From positions 4,869 through 44,412 of the forward strand of contig KV419431.1 in NCBI GenBank assembly GCA_001630475.1: a stretch of DNA of 39,544 nucleotides, given 5' to 3'. The notes under the pieces are model-generated. The model saw nothing but the letters and a program-made list of their open reading frames with translations, was not told the DNA's origin and ran no database searches. The number at the start of each line of letters is the position of its first letter. Position 1 is the first letter of the stretch. Both the position numbers and the translations under genes were made by a program. The DNA is from Sistotremastrum niveocremeum HHB9708. Its lineage: Eukaryota; Basidiomycota; Agaricomycetes; Sistotremastrales; Sistotremastraceae. Positions 10,402 through 21,232 of this stretch are shown here, piece by piece.

Positions 10402-11492
10402 TTACACTCGAGCTGGCTGCAACTTTTTGTTCGATTCAACGGCTGGGTGATGCACTGAATTTTGCCGTGAGTCCTCCAATTGATCGAGGAATGGAGTGCG
10501 ATATTTCAGAAACTGGATCCATTCTGGGAGATCCTTCATGACCCCGAGAGCTGTGCGAGTCCTGAACCTGAATAGCCGGGACGGATACGACAAAAGCTAC
10601 CCGGCGAGGTCCAGTGTAAGGGGAGAGAAGATATTTGATTGCCAGTGTGCGAGATCCAGATAACATTTTTTCCACGATAGTTGAACACTGTTTGATCACA
10701 AAGGGCTGTACCTGGAAGCTGAAGTTCAGCACTGTCAAAACGAGGCTCGAGCTGACGTCGTTCGGCCGCTCTCGGCGCTTATTTTCTTCGTCTCCGTTCT
10801 TCGTTCTTCGCTGAGGTCATTGGCAGGTCGGTCAAACGAGATGATATGAGAGATCTCAAAGAAGGATTTGTGAGCTTGATTGAGAGTGAGGCAATGAATA
10901 TGCTTGAGGCCGTCGTCGAGGGTGTCGTTGGCGACTTGGCAGCAAATTGTTTGGCTTTGTTGATGTGCTCTGACCGACGAAGACAGAATATTGCCTCGCA
11001 AGCGATTTGGAAGATGTCATGATCGGTGTATGGTTATACGGAGAGGAGGACATGACGTTCAACAAGGAAGATTCAAGCTCAGTTCACAGAATATTACTAT
11101 TGAAAGCCGTCTCCGTGAACCACACAAGTTAAACTCAATTTGAAGTCGTATGTTGAGTCTTGATCTTGGTCGTTTACTGCAAGGTTTGGATATGAGAGTA
11201 AGGCAGTCTCCACGTCTCCCGGGTTGTACCAGTATGTTGCCAGAACTAGCGACTTTTGTTCTTCCTTCCCTGGATCAGACATTGAGTATAGGGCCAGCTG
11301 TGAGTCGATCACGGAACTCGAGGATATCGGATTTAGTAAAGACGTCAACCACAGTTCAGGGCGAGGTTCTGTGCATGGGATGTGACGAGATGATGCCGAA
11401 GATAACTGTGCAAGTTGACCGAATAATCGACGGGACGATTTCTTGGCCGGGCTGGATAGCTTCAGAGGGCAGAAGGGTTGGAGAGCCGCCAA
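10402..11492 (-). CDS. Hypothetical gene, partner of copy 1 (3' part)
   Basis: I do not recognise the product. Three - strand segments look coding: 11097-11492 (for example VLATYWYNPGDVETALLSYP), 10735-11000 (LTLNQAHKSFFEISHIISFD) and 10402-10593, ending WIQFLKYRTPFLDQLEDSRQ..LQPARV and a stop at 10402. The second and third have clear counterparts on the + strand at about 34620-35160 (LTLNQVHRFFYEFS; LLKYQDTTLDRLED), where stops interrupt them. Exon joins were not resolved. It converges on copy 1. The + strand open stretch over 11150-11605 is probably its shadow. Confidence 0.4.
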
Positions 11493-11967
11493 GAGATGAG
11501 ATAGCTTTGACTATCGTAAATGTTCGAGCAAATCTTCAGCCACTGCTTTCGTCAGATGTCGAGGTACGTATAGGTCTCGGTACTTGCGATGCAGATTTCC
11601 GATGAAGGGGCCGGACGAATGGATATTTTCATGTTATTGAGAGCCTATCTATCGCAAGATACCAGAACAACGCTTTTTGGCACTTAACGAGCGAATGATC
11701 CAGCGATGGCTTGAATTCGGGGTGACAAGATGAGGACATCGTAAGACATCTTGATTTCCTGTCGTTTAAAGCTTTCTGAGAACGCATGTAAGCGAAGTCA
11801 TGTGGGAAGAGAGAAGAAACGTAGAATTAATATCGCAATTTTGCTGGCGGAAACTTGAGGTGAACCATGGGAGACTGGTAGGTCCTTATCAGAGACTGGT
11901 GGAACGAGGGGCACACGCAGCGGAGAGGGTGGCAGCTCAGAGGTCGATGTCCTGATCAAAAGCTTGA

Positions 11968-12271
11968 TTAAACAGGTTGGAACATGGATAGAATCCCTGA
12001 CGAGAACTTGCACATCCTGCCGTCGGCGTTGACTGCAAGGCATTCACGAGCCGTCTTGCGTCCTGAGGATGTGTGATCATGAAAATTGCAAACGGATCCA
12101 ACAGATGTCCTCGCACAGGCTGTTGATTGACGATCAACAATTCAGAGAAGAGAAAAGAAAAGCAGAACAAGACGCACCAGCCAGTATACCGAACTCCATC
12201 CCTGGGCTATCACTGCATCCATAACCGACATTCATTCCGATATCATTCTCGACTATCCATTCTCCAGTCAT
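11968..12271 (-). CDS. Hypothetical two-exon Cys-containing reading frame
   Basis: Exon 12178-12271 joins exon 11968-12119 across a 58-nt intron (12120-12177, GTGCGT donor, CAACAG acceptor), giving 81 codons in phase, ending TAA. The frame contains MNVGYGCSDSPGMEFGILA across the join and five cysteines. It is open further 5' to about 12310, so the true start may be upstream and this may be the 3' part of a larger gene. There is no signal peptide at the listed ATG. The segment GMEFGILA before the donor weakly resembles SREFGANGIK before a donor at about 22434. No function is assigned. Confidence 0.4.
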
Positions 12272-12310
12272 AAATGCCGTCTCACATCTAGAACTCCAGG
12301 CGATATCTTC

Positions 12311-13061
12311 TCCATTAGATGATGCGGCTGGTGCAGCGGGATAGGACGCGAATCAGTAGCAAGACCAGATTTTTGTTCGTGAGTCGTGACGGGCGATCTC
12401 CAGACCAAGAGTCCTTTGGTAAGTACTTTGGTAAAACAAAGAGACAAAAAAGGACTGAAGTCTTCCCAAAAATCTGCCTCAGCGACTCACGAGCAGCTAG
12501 CAGACGATTGGTGCTCACTAGCAGCGTCATCCGAGAGTTGTAGAAGCCGAGTCAGTCAATCCTTTCGACGCACAATAAGCGAAGAACCCTCTTTGATGCA
12601 AATCCAGACAAAGATCACTTGAAGGAACCGTGGAATGGCAGAGCATCCACCTATGGACCTCGCTGATAGTGGAGAACGCAAGGGAGAACAACGAGCAGGA
12701 GCGTGGGAACGTCACCTCAGGCACACGCTTCAAGCTCGAACGGAAGCAAATTCTATTCAAGCGGCACGTCCTGCAAATCATTCGAAAGACAAGGTGAGGA
12801 TCAATCAAAAGCGATAATCTTTATATGATTAATCTATTTCAATATTCCAGATATTTATCGCACATCAAGGTACCATTCACACGAAGGCTGTGGCAAGAAG
12901 ACGACGAAGCCGATGCTATTGGTCAAGAGAAAGTGCTACCACAGTGGCATTACCTAGTTTATTCATGATAATGGACGCACGTAGCATATAACGGCGTGAG
13001 CCCCTCTTGACCCCCCTCTCCCATCACCCCTACTCATCGACGTCCGTCGTCCGAGTTCAAC
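12311..13061. promoter_or_regulatory. Region upstream of copy 2
   Basis: It contains a - strand open stretch 12527-12808 (for example FFAYCASKGLTDSAST) that may be a 5' exon of the neighbouring - strand partner; I cannot place its splice sites. The last 60 bp before 13062 are C-rich, like the leaders of the other copies, and should be the 5' UTR and promoter side of copy 2. Confidence 0.3.
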
Positions 13062-16000
13062 ATGTCCGCCCCTCCAGACCCTCCTGATCCACACCCACAT
13101 GCTTCAATCGATTTCATACCTATAATCAATGCTCCACAGTCACTTTTGGCAGCAGCGGCTGATCCCTTTGATACACCGATGTTCAATCGGTTGATCAGAC
13201 TAATGGAAGAGCAAAATGCGACCTCACAGGCGCAACGAGAGGCCTTAGAGAAGCAGAATATGATGCTGCAAGCCCAAAGTCAAGTCCTTGAAGAACAACG
13301 AGAGGTGATGAAAGACACTCGGCACATCCAATTAAAGGAGACGGTCGATGCCACGATGGATATCAGATCAAATGGTTCGTTCAATTTCAGACCATTATTA
13401 GTCAGCTCAAAAAACGTGTTACATGTTGTCAATCAGAACATGCAGTCCAAACAATTTCTGCGCAGCCAAATCAAGAGCCAAGTCGTCCCGTACTCGTAGC
13501 GAGGAACTTGTCTCAGGATCCTCATCAACAACTTCCATCGCCTAACCCTCTGACATTCTCAATCACGGACGCAGTCCCCATTCCCATAACAGAATCAAAG
13601 GACTCAAATAACGAGAAGGTCGATGATCAAGTCGCTGAAGAACCGTCAGAATCCACTGCTACCGAGGTCGTGATCAATAAGAGAGTTGAAGACGCGACTG
13701 ACTCCGCACCATCTCACTCTCAGTCTTCAAAAGGCCATGTTCACGATGCGATTATGATACTGAATGAGACCATGAAGGGCGTGAAGGAAACTCTGTTAGA
13801 TCACGGGACGAAGTTGAATGTCTTAATTAAAGATGCTCTTAAAGGTTTGGCAGGGAAATTATATTGTTTGAAAGCCGAGTCCCACTGACCAGTATTGATA
13901 GATGACCAACCTTACGACTTGAAACCCATGGAGGACGAGTCGACTTGCACAGCCTTATATGAGATGGCGATGGCAAGCACGAAAGAGCAGGTCGACGAAT
14001 GGATTAAGAGAATGGACGTTTCGCTTGTCTTCGTCAGTAACTCTAGCATCGAGAACGAGAAGCAAATTTACGATGTCGCACCATCAGATCGCATTATTTT
14101 CAGCGGTCCTCACGGCATTCCTTATCCCGGCTATACAGAGTCTATTCCCGTCGTCGAGCAGCTCAGAATCGGACTCTCCTCCCCCGCTTCCCGACATTTC
14201 ACTGCAGAATGTCTGCATACTGAATTACCTAGCTTTAATCCTTGCGGTTTGTGGGTTCATTGAGCAAAGTCATATGACTGACTTCAAATCTAGATTTTGG
14301 ATGCTGTGCTCTGTGTGATCGGCCGTCAGTGGATGAGCAAACTGACAACTCGACCCGAAGGAGCCACTTACCGGGAACGATTACTGCGCCATCTCGGACG
14401 TGAGCGACTGGCCAAGCGATGGCTCCAGTATCTCGTGGAGGGCCTCCATGTCATTCTCCTGGGCTCTATAGGACTATTCATGACAGGCCTGCTCTATCAG
14501 CTTCGAAATCTGGCCGGATCATTCGATGAGAACGCACCGAGATTGCTCAATACGTGGAAAGTATGTATGTCCCTCTCTTCAATCATCCTGGCGGTGGTGG
14601 CGGCGGCGACTATAAATGGTCTTTTCTATGAAGTGTCGCCGTTTGGTGGGACATTCAGTAACCTTCTTGTCAAGATAGCTGAGACCTTCTGGAGTCTCTT
14701 CGTGCTGGTGATAGAGTGGTTCCAGAATGGCAAATGGACCAAGTGGTTAGAGGCACATGTCACCATCAGTTGGATGTCCTGGGCCGACATCTTGTATGTG
14801 CTTTTGCTTTTGACCACTCTGCCCATTTCGGTACCATGCTTTGCGATTTTATGGTTGAGAGTGGAATTTGACAGAGAGGATAAGAATAAACTGATGGCGG
14901 CGTTCATGGACTTGATCGCCGAAGCGAGCGATCCGAAGCTCTTGGAACGTGCGGTAGGATCATTTTCATATGTAGAGTGGATCAAAAGTGGAGAACAAAG
15001 CCGAGAATCAGTGGATCAGTTGAAGAAGACATGGAATCGACTTACTGCTACGGACACCTCAGTCCGGGTCCACGAAACGCTCAAAGCGCGAATATCCGCC
15101 TTTGTTGAATTTTGTGCAAAGAAGCACTGGGAGATCAACGACGACATCATGTCTTCCATCGTCCAGTCCTCTCCCTATTCTACCCGATTCCGAGCCGAAG
15201 TCTTATCTACTTCATTTGGCGATAACAACAGCGATCTTCGCCCCCTCGCTGCTCTCCCATTCGAGGAATGCATTGCCCGAGTCTTATGCTCACGTAACCA
15301 CGACGGCATCTGGGGAAATCGGACGAGCATCTTTGTCGATGCACAGCGATATTGCGTGGAACTTCTATTTGATGAGGCAACGAAAGATGACCTCACGCGG
15401 ATTCTCTCCCACGTTGATCGGCTCGACTTCGTCAAATCACACATCCTGACCCACGGAACCCTCCCCGATCCTCTTGTTGAGTTCGTTGTCAAGGATCACA
15501 AACACGAAGTTCTGCGAGGACTCGATGAATTCATCAGAAGTGTTGAGGTTTGCAGATTTGGGCCTTCCCCCTTCTCCCAGATCTTTATCATCCTGGTCTC
15601 TCCTCCTCCGACTGACATAGATTTATCCCCGCTCATCGGCACTCTTTCCGAACATACATGGCGTGGGACTTGGCGCGAGACTAGCAACACAGTGATCGCC
15701 TATCTGACTTCGTTCAACTTCGCACAGATCTCCGACTATAATGCTGTGCGTCGATTCCTTCGTCTCTGTCTCGATTCAGAAGCTCGTGATGCGTACGGCT
15801 CTGCTCTTTGGGAGTGGATCGACGAGGAAGACAAGATGCAAATACGTAGAGAAGCACAGACTCTTTTAGACAGTACGTTGCCCTAGGCCTCCGCTTTTCA
15901 TACCTCCTCACTCACCCTGCAGCAGCTCTCGACGGCCGTACTAATACTACCCTTCTTCCCACCGAAGATCACGGTCCAGCATCAGATTCCAACACTCGTT

Positions 16001-16272
16001 ACTTTCGAGATCTCTCAGTCTCCAATCGCCGCGCTCCCCCTCCCGAACCCCACTCAGCTCGACCCTCTGTTGTATCGATTCCGTTGGCTTTGTCCAGCGA
16101 TCACGACGAAGAGGCATCTACACAGCCTGAGCCTTTGACTAAATCTGATCCTGAGTTAGCATCAATGACCTATCCTCCATTTTCTTTACAGGCCGCTCCT
16201 GACTCGTCTATCGCATCCACCTCGAACGCAGTCTTCCACGCTTCTCCAGCGCTGAAGAACGCTCACGAGTGA
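13062..16272 (+). CDS. DUF6535 family membrane protein, copy 2 (976 aa)
   Basis: Exons: 13062-13374, 13446-13844, 13902-14032, 14088-14246, 14294-15872 and 15923-16272. All phases agree and the total is 977 codons with stop. Intron 1 has a weak donor (GTTCGT) and is chosen because acceptor GCAG at 13445 is the one I found that keeps phase; this join is the least certain. The N-terminus has ADPFDTPMFNRLIRLMEEQN, then a Gln/Glu-rich coiled coil and an acidic linker longer than in the other copies. DUF6535 follows from about residue 245, with four membrane segments starting at IALFSAVLTAFLIP (about residue 282). The conserved helical region carries EASDPKLLERAVGSFSYVEW and ends near residue 860. 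The last exon is Pro/Ser-rich and ends NAVFHASPALKNAHE. Intron 3 uses GTCAGT. The gene appears intact. Its tail is closest to copy 0. Confidence 0.85.
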
Positions 16273-17083
16273 TCTATTTGTCTTGCTAAGTATTGCTTGA
16301 TGAAAAATCGAGGGGAGAAGGATCCCTGCGACACTCTGCGATGGCTTTCTGCACCACAAATCCGATGTAGTTCGATCATTTCATCAGACAATTCACACTT
16401 TTCAGACGCGGACCATCTTCATATTCTCCTGCACGTCTATCAAACCAAGGACATACCGTGATGTTCATTGCAAAATGAACCTACACCCGGCAATAGCAAG
16501 AGGCGAGAAGAATAAAAAGGAATGTCCTGAAAACTGACCAGCTTTTGGAATGAACCTGCCTCGCTTAGCCTACGTGCCACCTCGGATGAAGAGCTACAAG
16601 ACCCCTGCTCTGAATAGCACGACTGTTTGTTGAGATCTACTGTCTCTTTGATATATCGGGCCTCTCTTGTACTGCGTCGAGATTCAACGTGTTTCATATA
16701 TTGTGCATCGTGAATGCGATCAGTCCAAGGGACGATTAGGATGTTGAATGTCGTCATCTGGAAATGCGAAGTTTGGTCAGCTTCCAGAGTTGAGAAACAC
16801 GATATTCTGTACACGTATCTGAAAATCCCACATTTTAATCCACTCCAGCCACGACCTCCTGGGACAACTTTCGTGACCTCAGGACCCTTTTGTGAGTGGG
16901 AGATGCGACTACGTCCATTGACGAGTCGAGATCCGTTTCGAAGAACGAGCCGTGGATTAAGTAAGCAATGACGGCCGAGGATATACACGTCCTGCAACGT
17001 ACTCTCGCGAAGGCAAGGAGACATCTATCAGGAAAGTTAGCATGTTGAGATGAGAAGGAAATTCACGTTGACGTACCTGATTC

Positions 17084-17357
17084 TGTGCGAAATATAGCTC
17101 AGTGATTGTGTACAACACTGAATATATTGAGTAATGCTACCTGTGCGAAATATAGCTATACAGGTCATCAGCGAAAGAATGACACTATACAAGACGAATA
17201 CTGACCTCAGTGATTGTGTACAACACTGAGGTTCAGTCTAAACTCCGCTGAACTATCTATACAGTCGATTGCCATGGTTGAGACTCCGCTCAACCTAGTG
17301 GCATAGCGTCCGGCTCAACTCCCCCTGCACTCTGCTACGGGCTCGATAATCTCAACA
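17084..17357 (-). repeat. 3' LTR of the copia element
   Basis: 274 bp, matching 21233-21506 exactly by eye. It contains two copies of TGTGCGAAATATAGCT (17084-17099 and 17142-17157). It also contains two copies of a near-palindrome based on CAGTG-ATTGTGTACAA-CACTG (about 17098-17121 and 17206-17230). The first six bases on the coding strand (TGTTGA) supply the last codon and stop of pol. Confidence 0.95.
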
Positions 17358-20300
17358 CTCCCCCTCGAGCTCGTGGATACGCAGGGTGTCCAAGTGAGTT
17401 TCGAAAAGCGGCCGTGCGAGGGCTTTCGTAAAGAGGTCCGCCACATTTTCTTTTGATGGAATGTAGTTGATAGTAATGTGCTTGGCTTCGAGTTGCTCTC
17501 GGACAAAATGATGACGAATATCGATATGTTTTGTACGACCGTAGCTGGTAGTTCCTTTTGCGAATGCGATGGTCCCCTGGTTATCAAGGTATAGCGGTGT
17601 AGGGCCCGAGGAATGCAGACCGAGGCCTGGAAGATCAAGTTCTTTGAGAAACTCTTGCATCCAGAGGGCCTGTTGTACGGCGTGCGAGGCGGCCATGTAT
17701 TCGGCTTCGAGTGTGGATAAGGCAACGGTAGGCTGTAATTTGGAGCTCCAGCTCACCAAACTACCAAAGCAGTAGGCAGCATAGCCCGAAGTGGATTTCC
17801 TAGTGTCACGGTCTTCACCCCAGTCGGCATCAGAATAAATGGCGAGTGGCACATCCGAGCCTGTTCCACCCAATCGAATGCCAAAGTCTCTCGTTCCCTT
17901 CAGGTATTTTAAGATTCGCTTGACCGCGGTCCAATGAGCTGGACCAGGATTTGAAGAATACCTGGCCAGTTTCTGAGCAGCATGAGCGATATCGGGTCGA
18001 GTGGCGTGTACGGCATAGTTAATAGCACCTAGAGCTTCGCGGTAGGGAACCCGTCGCATCTCAGCTATGGTTTTGACATCATCTGGCGCAGGAGACATCG
18101 AGGCATCGATTACGACTGATGGGTCCAGAGGTGTGGCAACGGGCTTAACTTCAAAACCGTCGAGGTTGAATCTTCGAAGGAGAGTATCAATGTAGGCCCG
18201 TTGTGTCAGGATACATGAGCCGTCTGGCTGATTCACCACTTCGATACCCAGAATCCAATGTAGCTCACCACCAAAAATCATTTTAACCTTGTCCCCAAGT
18301 TCCTTTTCCAGTCGGTCCGCTTCAGAATTGGAACTAGAGGTCATGACAAGATCGTCGACAGCCATATTAACGATGCTAGCACCAGTTTCGGTTTTCCGAG
18401 CATACACAGCATGATCAACATGAATCCGTACAAAGCCCAATTCTTTGTAGATTTCGTTGATGTGTAGGTACCATGCTCGTCCTGCTTGTTTGAGGCCGTA
18501 TAATGGTGCTCGTAGAATGCACACATCCCCTTGGTTGCCTTCTGCAAACCCTTCAGGTTGTCTCAGATCGATTAGTTCTTCCAAAAGACCGTTCAGGTAC
18601 GCAGATTTGACGTCTCCCTGCCTTATGACCCATCCTAGCTTCTTTCCTAGGCTTATCACTATCCGGAGGGATTCAAATCTCCCGACTGGTGCGAAAACAT
18701 CGAAATACGATTCACCAAATCGTTGGGAAAACCCCTGTGCCACCAGTCGGGCCTTATATTTGAGAATTTTCCCTTTTTCGTCATGTTTGATATGGTAAAC
18801 CCATTTAGATCCGACTAGTTGTACCCCTGGTCTGCGTGGTCCGACGATCCAGGTTCCGTATTGATGAAGAGTATCGATTTCCGTTTGCATGGCAGCGATC
18901 CAATGCTCTTTGTCCTCGCTGTTTATTGCTTCCTCGTACGATTTCGGCTCCATGCCGGATGGCAATACTTTGATTTCAGTGACTCTAAGTGCATGTTCAT
19001 CGTCTTCAGACTCTTCACGATGGCCATTCATATATCCGGCGCCTGGAGGTACGTCCGAGAGTTCTGATTCATTGTCAGAATCTTGTTCTGACGCCTGGAT
19101 TGGCTGAGAAACTGGTGCCCCTTCCAACGGCACAAAGTGTTCGGCTTCAAGCCCTTCATTTCTCCTAGATTTTCGACTAGGTGGTCCATAATCCTTTCGC
19201 CGTCTCGGTGCTCTAGACACATGCTCAGGTGTATTTGCCTGATTTTCTTCGTCTGCAACAGCTCCTGGTCCGTTGCCAGTATCTTGGTTCTCGGAAGATC
19301 CATCCACCGGTTGTTCTCTTTCGTCCAAATTTTCGAACCTCGGAGGATCGATGATCACAGGACTTTGATAATTTGAAACATGTTCGTCAACGCCGTAATC
19401 GTCATCGGCATCAGGTACGCTTTCATCCAATGCTTCATTGAGATCTGATTCCAGGAGTTTAACTCCCCCTGCAGACGAAGGAAGTGGCACTTCAATGACC
19501 TTATGCAAGGTTTCATCAAATATGACATGAGGCGACTTGTAGTATCGCTGGGACTTGGGATCAAAACACCGGTATGCTTTGGAGTGCTCGTAGTAGCCAA
19601 GGAATATGCATTCGACTGACTTGGGTTCCAGTTTCTTTCGCAGTTCGTCGGGGACGTGGACCCAGCATCGTACACCGAATTCTCGTAGGTGTCTGACATC
19701 GGGTTTTGTACCGGTCCAGAGTTCATACGGTGTCTTCCCATTCAAGGCCCGTGATGGGATACGGTTTCGAAGGTATGTAGCTGTATTGACAGCCTCCGCC
19801 CAGAAAGATAGATTGACGTTTCGTGCATAGAGCATGGCACGAACGCGTTCCATAATGGTACGGTTCCCACGCTCTGCCACTCCATTTTGCTCAGGCGTAT
19901 ACGGGGCAGTCGTTTCATGAATAATCCCTTGTGAAGTGAGCCAATCTTCGAGCTCTTGGTTCATGAATTCACCGCCATTGTCGCTGCGAAACCGTTTCCA
20001 TTTTCCATTGACTTCGTTTTCAGCTATGGCCTTGAAATCTTTCAAGATCTGAGCAATGCCGGTCTTGTCTCGGAGGAGAAACACCCAGAACATTCGGGTG
20101 TAGTCATCGGTGAGTCCTAGGAAATATCTATTTCCGCCACGAGAGGGAATGCTGAATGGACCACATAGATCGGCATGAACTCGTTCGAGTGGAGCCTTGG
20201 CACGATTTTTGGAAGGAGGAAAGGGGATTCGTTCGTGTTTTCCTTTGATGCACGGGCCGCAGATCCCAAAAGGTGAGTCTGTATCGGCATCCATGCCTTC

Positions 20301-21098
20301 GACGATTTGATTCTTGATCATCGCGAGTATCAGACTGATTCCAGGATGTCCGCACCGGCGATGCCAGAGATCAATATCAGCTTTTGCAGACCCGGCTGCC
20401 GATACAATCTTGGCCTGAGCGTACGGCCTTTCGATGGTGGCATTGATAGGCCACATGCCATTTCGACAATGAGAGGTCCCCAAGAATCGATTCTTCTCAT
20501 TAAACCACTTTTCGACACCTGACTTAGATCTTGACGACCATCCTAGAGCATCCAATTGAGTCTTCGAGATGAGTCTAACACGCCCCTTTGGCGCATACAA
20601 GACATCTGTAAGTTCTGTAATTTGTCCGGTGTCCGCCCATTTGATTCGAACAGTTCCAATTCCAATGCCACGTTCGCCATGGTCTCCTAGTCCTTTGATC
20701 GTGATGTCGGTTGGCGCAATAGATATGAAATCATTGATATTATCAGTGATATGACAGGTGGCACCGGAATCAATGAGGAAACCGTTGATCTGGTGCGCAC
20801 TGAATTCGGCAATGTAGGCACGAGGTATGTCGTTCGAGGGGGCTGTGGGACTGGCGCTAGTGGTTGGAATGATGGGATGGATAGGACGAGGTAGATGGTA
20901 CGATGAATCGATTGAGTTGTTCTCGAGCGATGAGAGGTTCAGGTTCTGCAGGGTTTCGATATTTCTGTTGCCACACTCTTGTTGGTCAACACTGTCGTTG
21001 ATAACCTCCGTCTTCATCTCTAACGTGCTCCAACTCATATTGTCTTCTCGTTCCTTTCGTGCTCTATGCAAACCGTTTTTGTTTCTTCTTTTCGTCAT
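17352..21098 (-). CDS. pol: Copia pol polyprotein (protease, integrase, RT, RNase H), 1248 aa
   Basis: Domains in order: an N-terminal stretch of about 100 residues with no gag similarity; aspartic protease with LIDSGATCHITD (Asp110); the pre-integrase zinc site H246, H251, C280, C283; integrase core D310 (HADLCGPF), D373 (SDNGGEF) and E409 (NGVAERGNRT), spaced D-62-D-35-E; an acidic linker of about 170 residues; reverse transcriptase with D829 (QGDVKSAYL), PLYGLKQAGRAWY and D915-D916 in MAVDDLV; RNase H with YSDADWG, STSGYAAY and STLEAEYMA. The RT box is AVDDL where copia elements usually have YVDDL. All catalytic residues checked are present and no frameshift is seen. The ATG at 21098 is the first good one after the 5' LTR. 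Copia elements normally carry gag with a zinc knuckle before protease; both are missing here. Confidence 0.95.
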   Translation of the reverse strand: MTKRRNKNGLHRARKEREDNMSWSTLEMKTEVINDSVDQQECGNRNIETLQNLNLSSLENNSIDSSYHLPRPIHPIIPTTSASPTAPSNDIPRAYIAEFSAHQINGFLIDSGATCHITDNINDFISIAPTDITIKGLGDHGERGIGIGTVRIKWADTGQITELTDVLYAPKGRVRLISKTQLDALGWSSRSKSGVEKWFNEKNRFLGTSHCRNGMWPINATIERPYAQAKIVSAAGSAKADIDLWHRRCGHPGISLILAMIKNQIVEGMDADTDSPFGICGPCIKGKHERIPFPPSKNRAKAPLERVHADLCGPFSIPSRGGNRYFLGLTDDYTRMFWVFLLRDKTGIAQILKDFKAIAENEVNGKWKRFRSDNGGEFMNQELEDWLTSQGIIHETTAPYTPEQNGVAERGNRTIMERVRAMLYARNVNLSFWAEAVNTATYLRNRIPSRALNGKTPYELWTGTKPDVRHLREFGVRCWVHVPDELRKKLEPKSVECIFLGYYEHSKAYRCFDPKSQRYYKSPHVIFDETLHKVIEVPLPSSAGGVKLLESDLNEALDESVPDADDDYGVDEHVSNYQSPVIIDPPRFENLDEREQPVDGSSENQDTGNGPGAVADEENQANTPEHVSRAPRRRKDYGPPSRKSRRNEGLEAEHFVPLEGAPVSQPIQASEQDSDNESELSDVPPGAGYMNGHREESEDDEHALRVTEIKVLPSGMEPKSYEEAINSEDKEHWIAAMQTEIDTLHQYGTWIVGPRRPGVQLVGSKWVYHIKHDEKGKILKYKARLVAQGFSQRFGESYFDVFAPVGRFESLRIVISLGKKLGWVIRQGDVKSAYLNGLLEELIDLRQPEGFAEGNQGDVCILRAPLYGLKQAGRAWYLHINEIYKELGFVRIHVDHAVYARKTETGASIVNMAVDDLVMTSSSNSEADRLEKELGDKVKMIFGGELHWILGIEVVNQPDGSCILTQRAYIDTLLRRFNLDGFEVKPVATPLDPSVVIDASMSPAPDDVKTIAEMRRVPYREALGAINYAVHATRPDIAHAAQKLARYSSNPGPAHWTAVKRILKYLKGTRDFGIRLGGTGSDVPLAIYSDADWGEDRDTRKSTSGYAAYCFGSLVSWSSKLQPTVALSTLEAEYMAASHAVQQALWMQEFLKELDLPGLGLHSSGPTPLYLDNQGTIAFAKGTTSYGRTKHIDIRHHFVREQLEAKHITINYIPSKENVADLFTKALARPLFETHLDTLRIHELEGEC
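17358..17366 (-). other. Polypurine tract
   Basis: On the coding strand GAGGGGGAG directly abuts the TGTTGAG start of the 3' LTR, the expected site for plus-strand priming. Confidence 0.8.
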
Positions 21099-21220
21099 AT
21101 TTGGTGCGAAGGAAATTGACAGGGTAGTGCGGTAGTCATTTGTTGATCAATGTGAGGTCGAAAGAAAGAGGAATGATAGATTATATAGGACTTTGAGTAA
21201 TGGTTCAATTTTCGAGCGCA

Positions 21221-21232
21221 GGGCTCATAACC
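21221..21232 (-). other. Primer-binding site, half tRNA-iMet type
   Basis: Directly inside the 5' LTR the coding strand reads GGTTATGAGCCC. It is complementary to GGGCTCATAACC, the anticodon arm of initiator tRNA-Met with its CAT anticodon, rather than to a tRNA 3' end. This is the arrangement known from Drosophila copia, where a 5' half-tRNA primes. The tRNA assignment rests on recalled tRNA sequence. Confidence 0.7.

Noticed and set aside
11150-11605. 151-codon + strand open frame as a gene
   Set aside because: It lies opposite a - strand frame with better protein character and a position consistent with the convergent partner locus.
18457-19376. Several + strand open stretches across the copia element
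   Set aside because: They are antisense to a complete pol polyprotein with all catalytic motifs.
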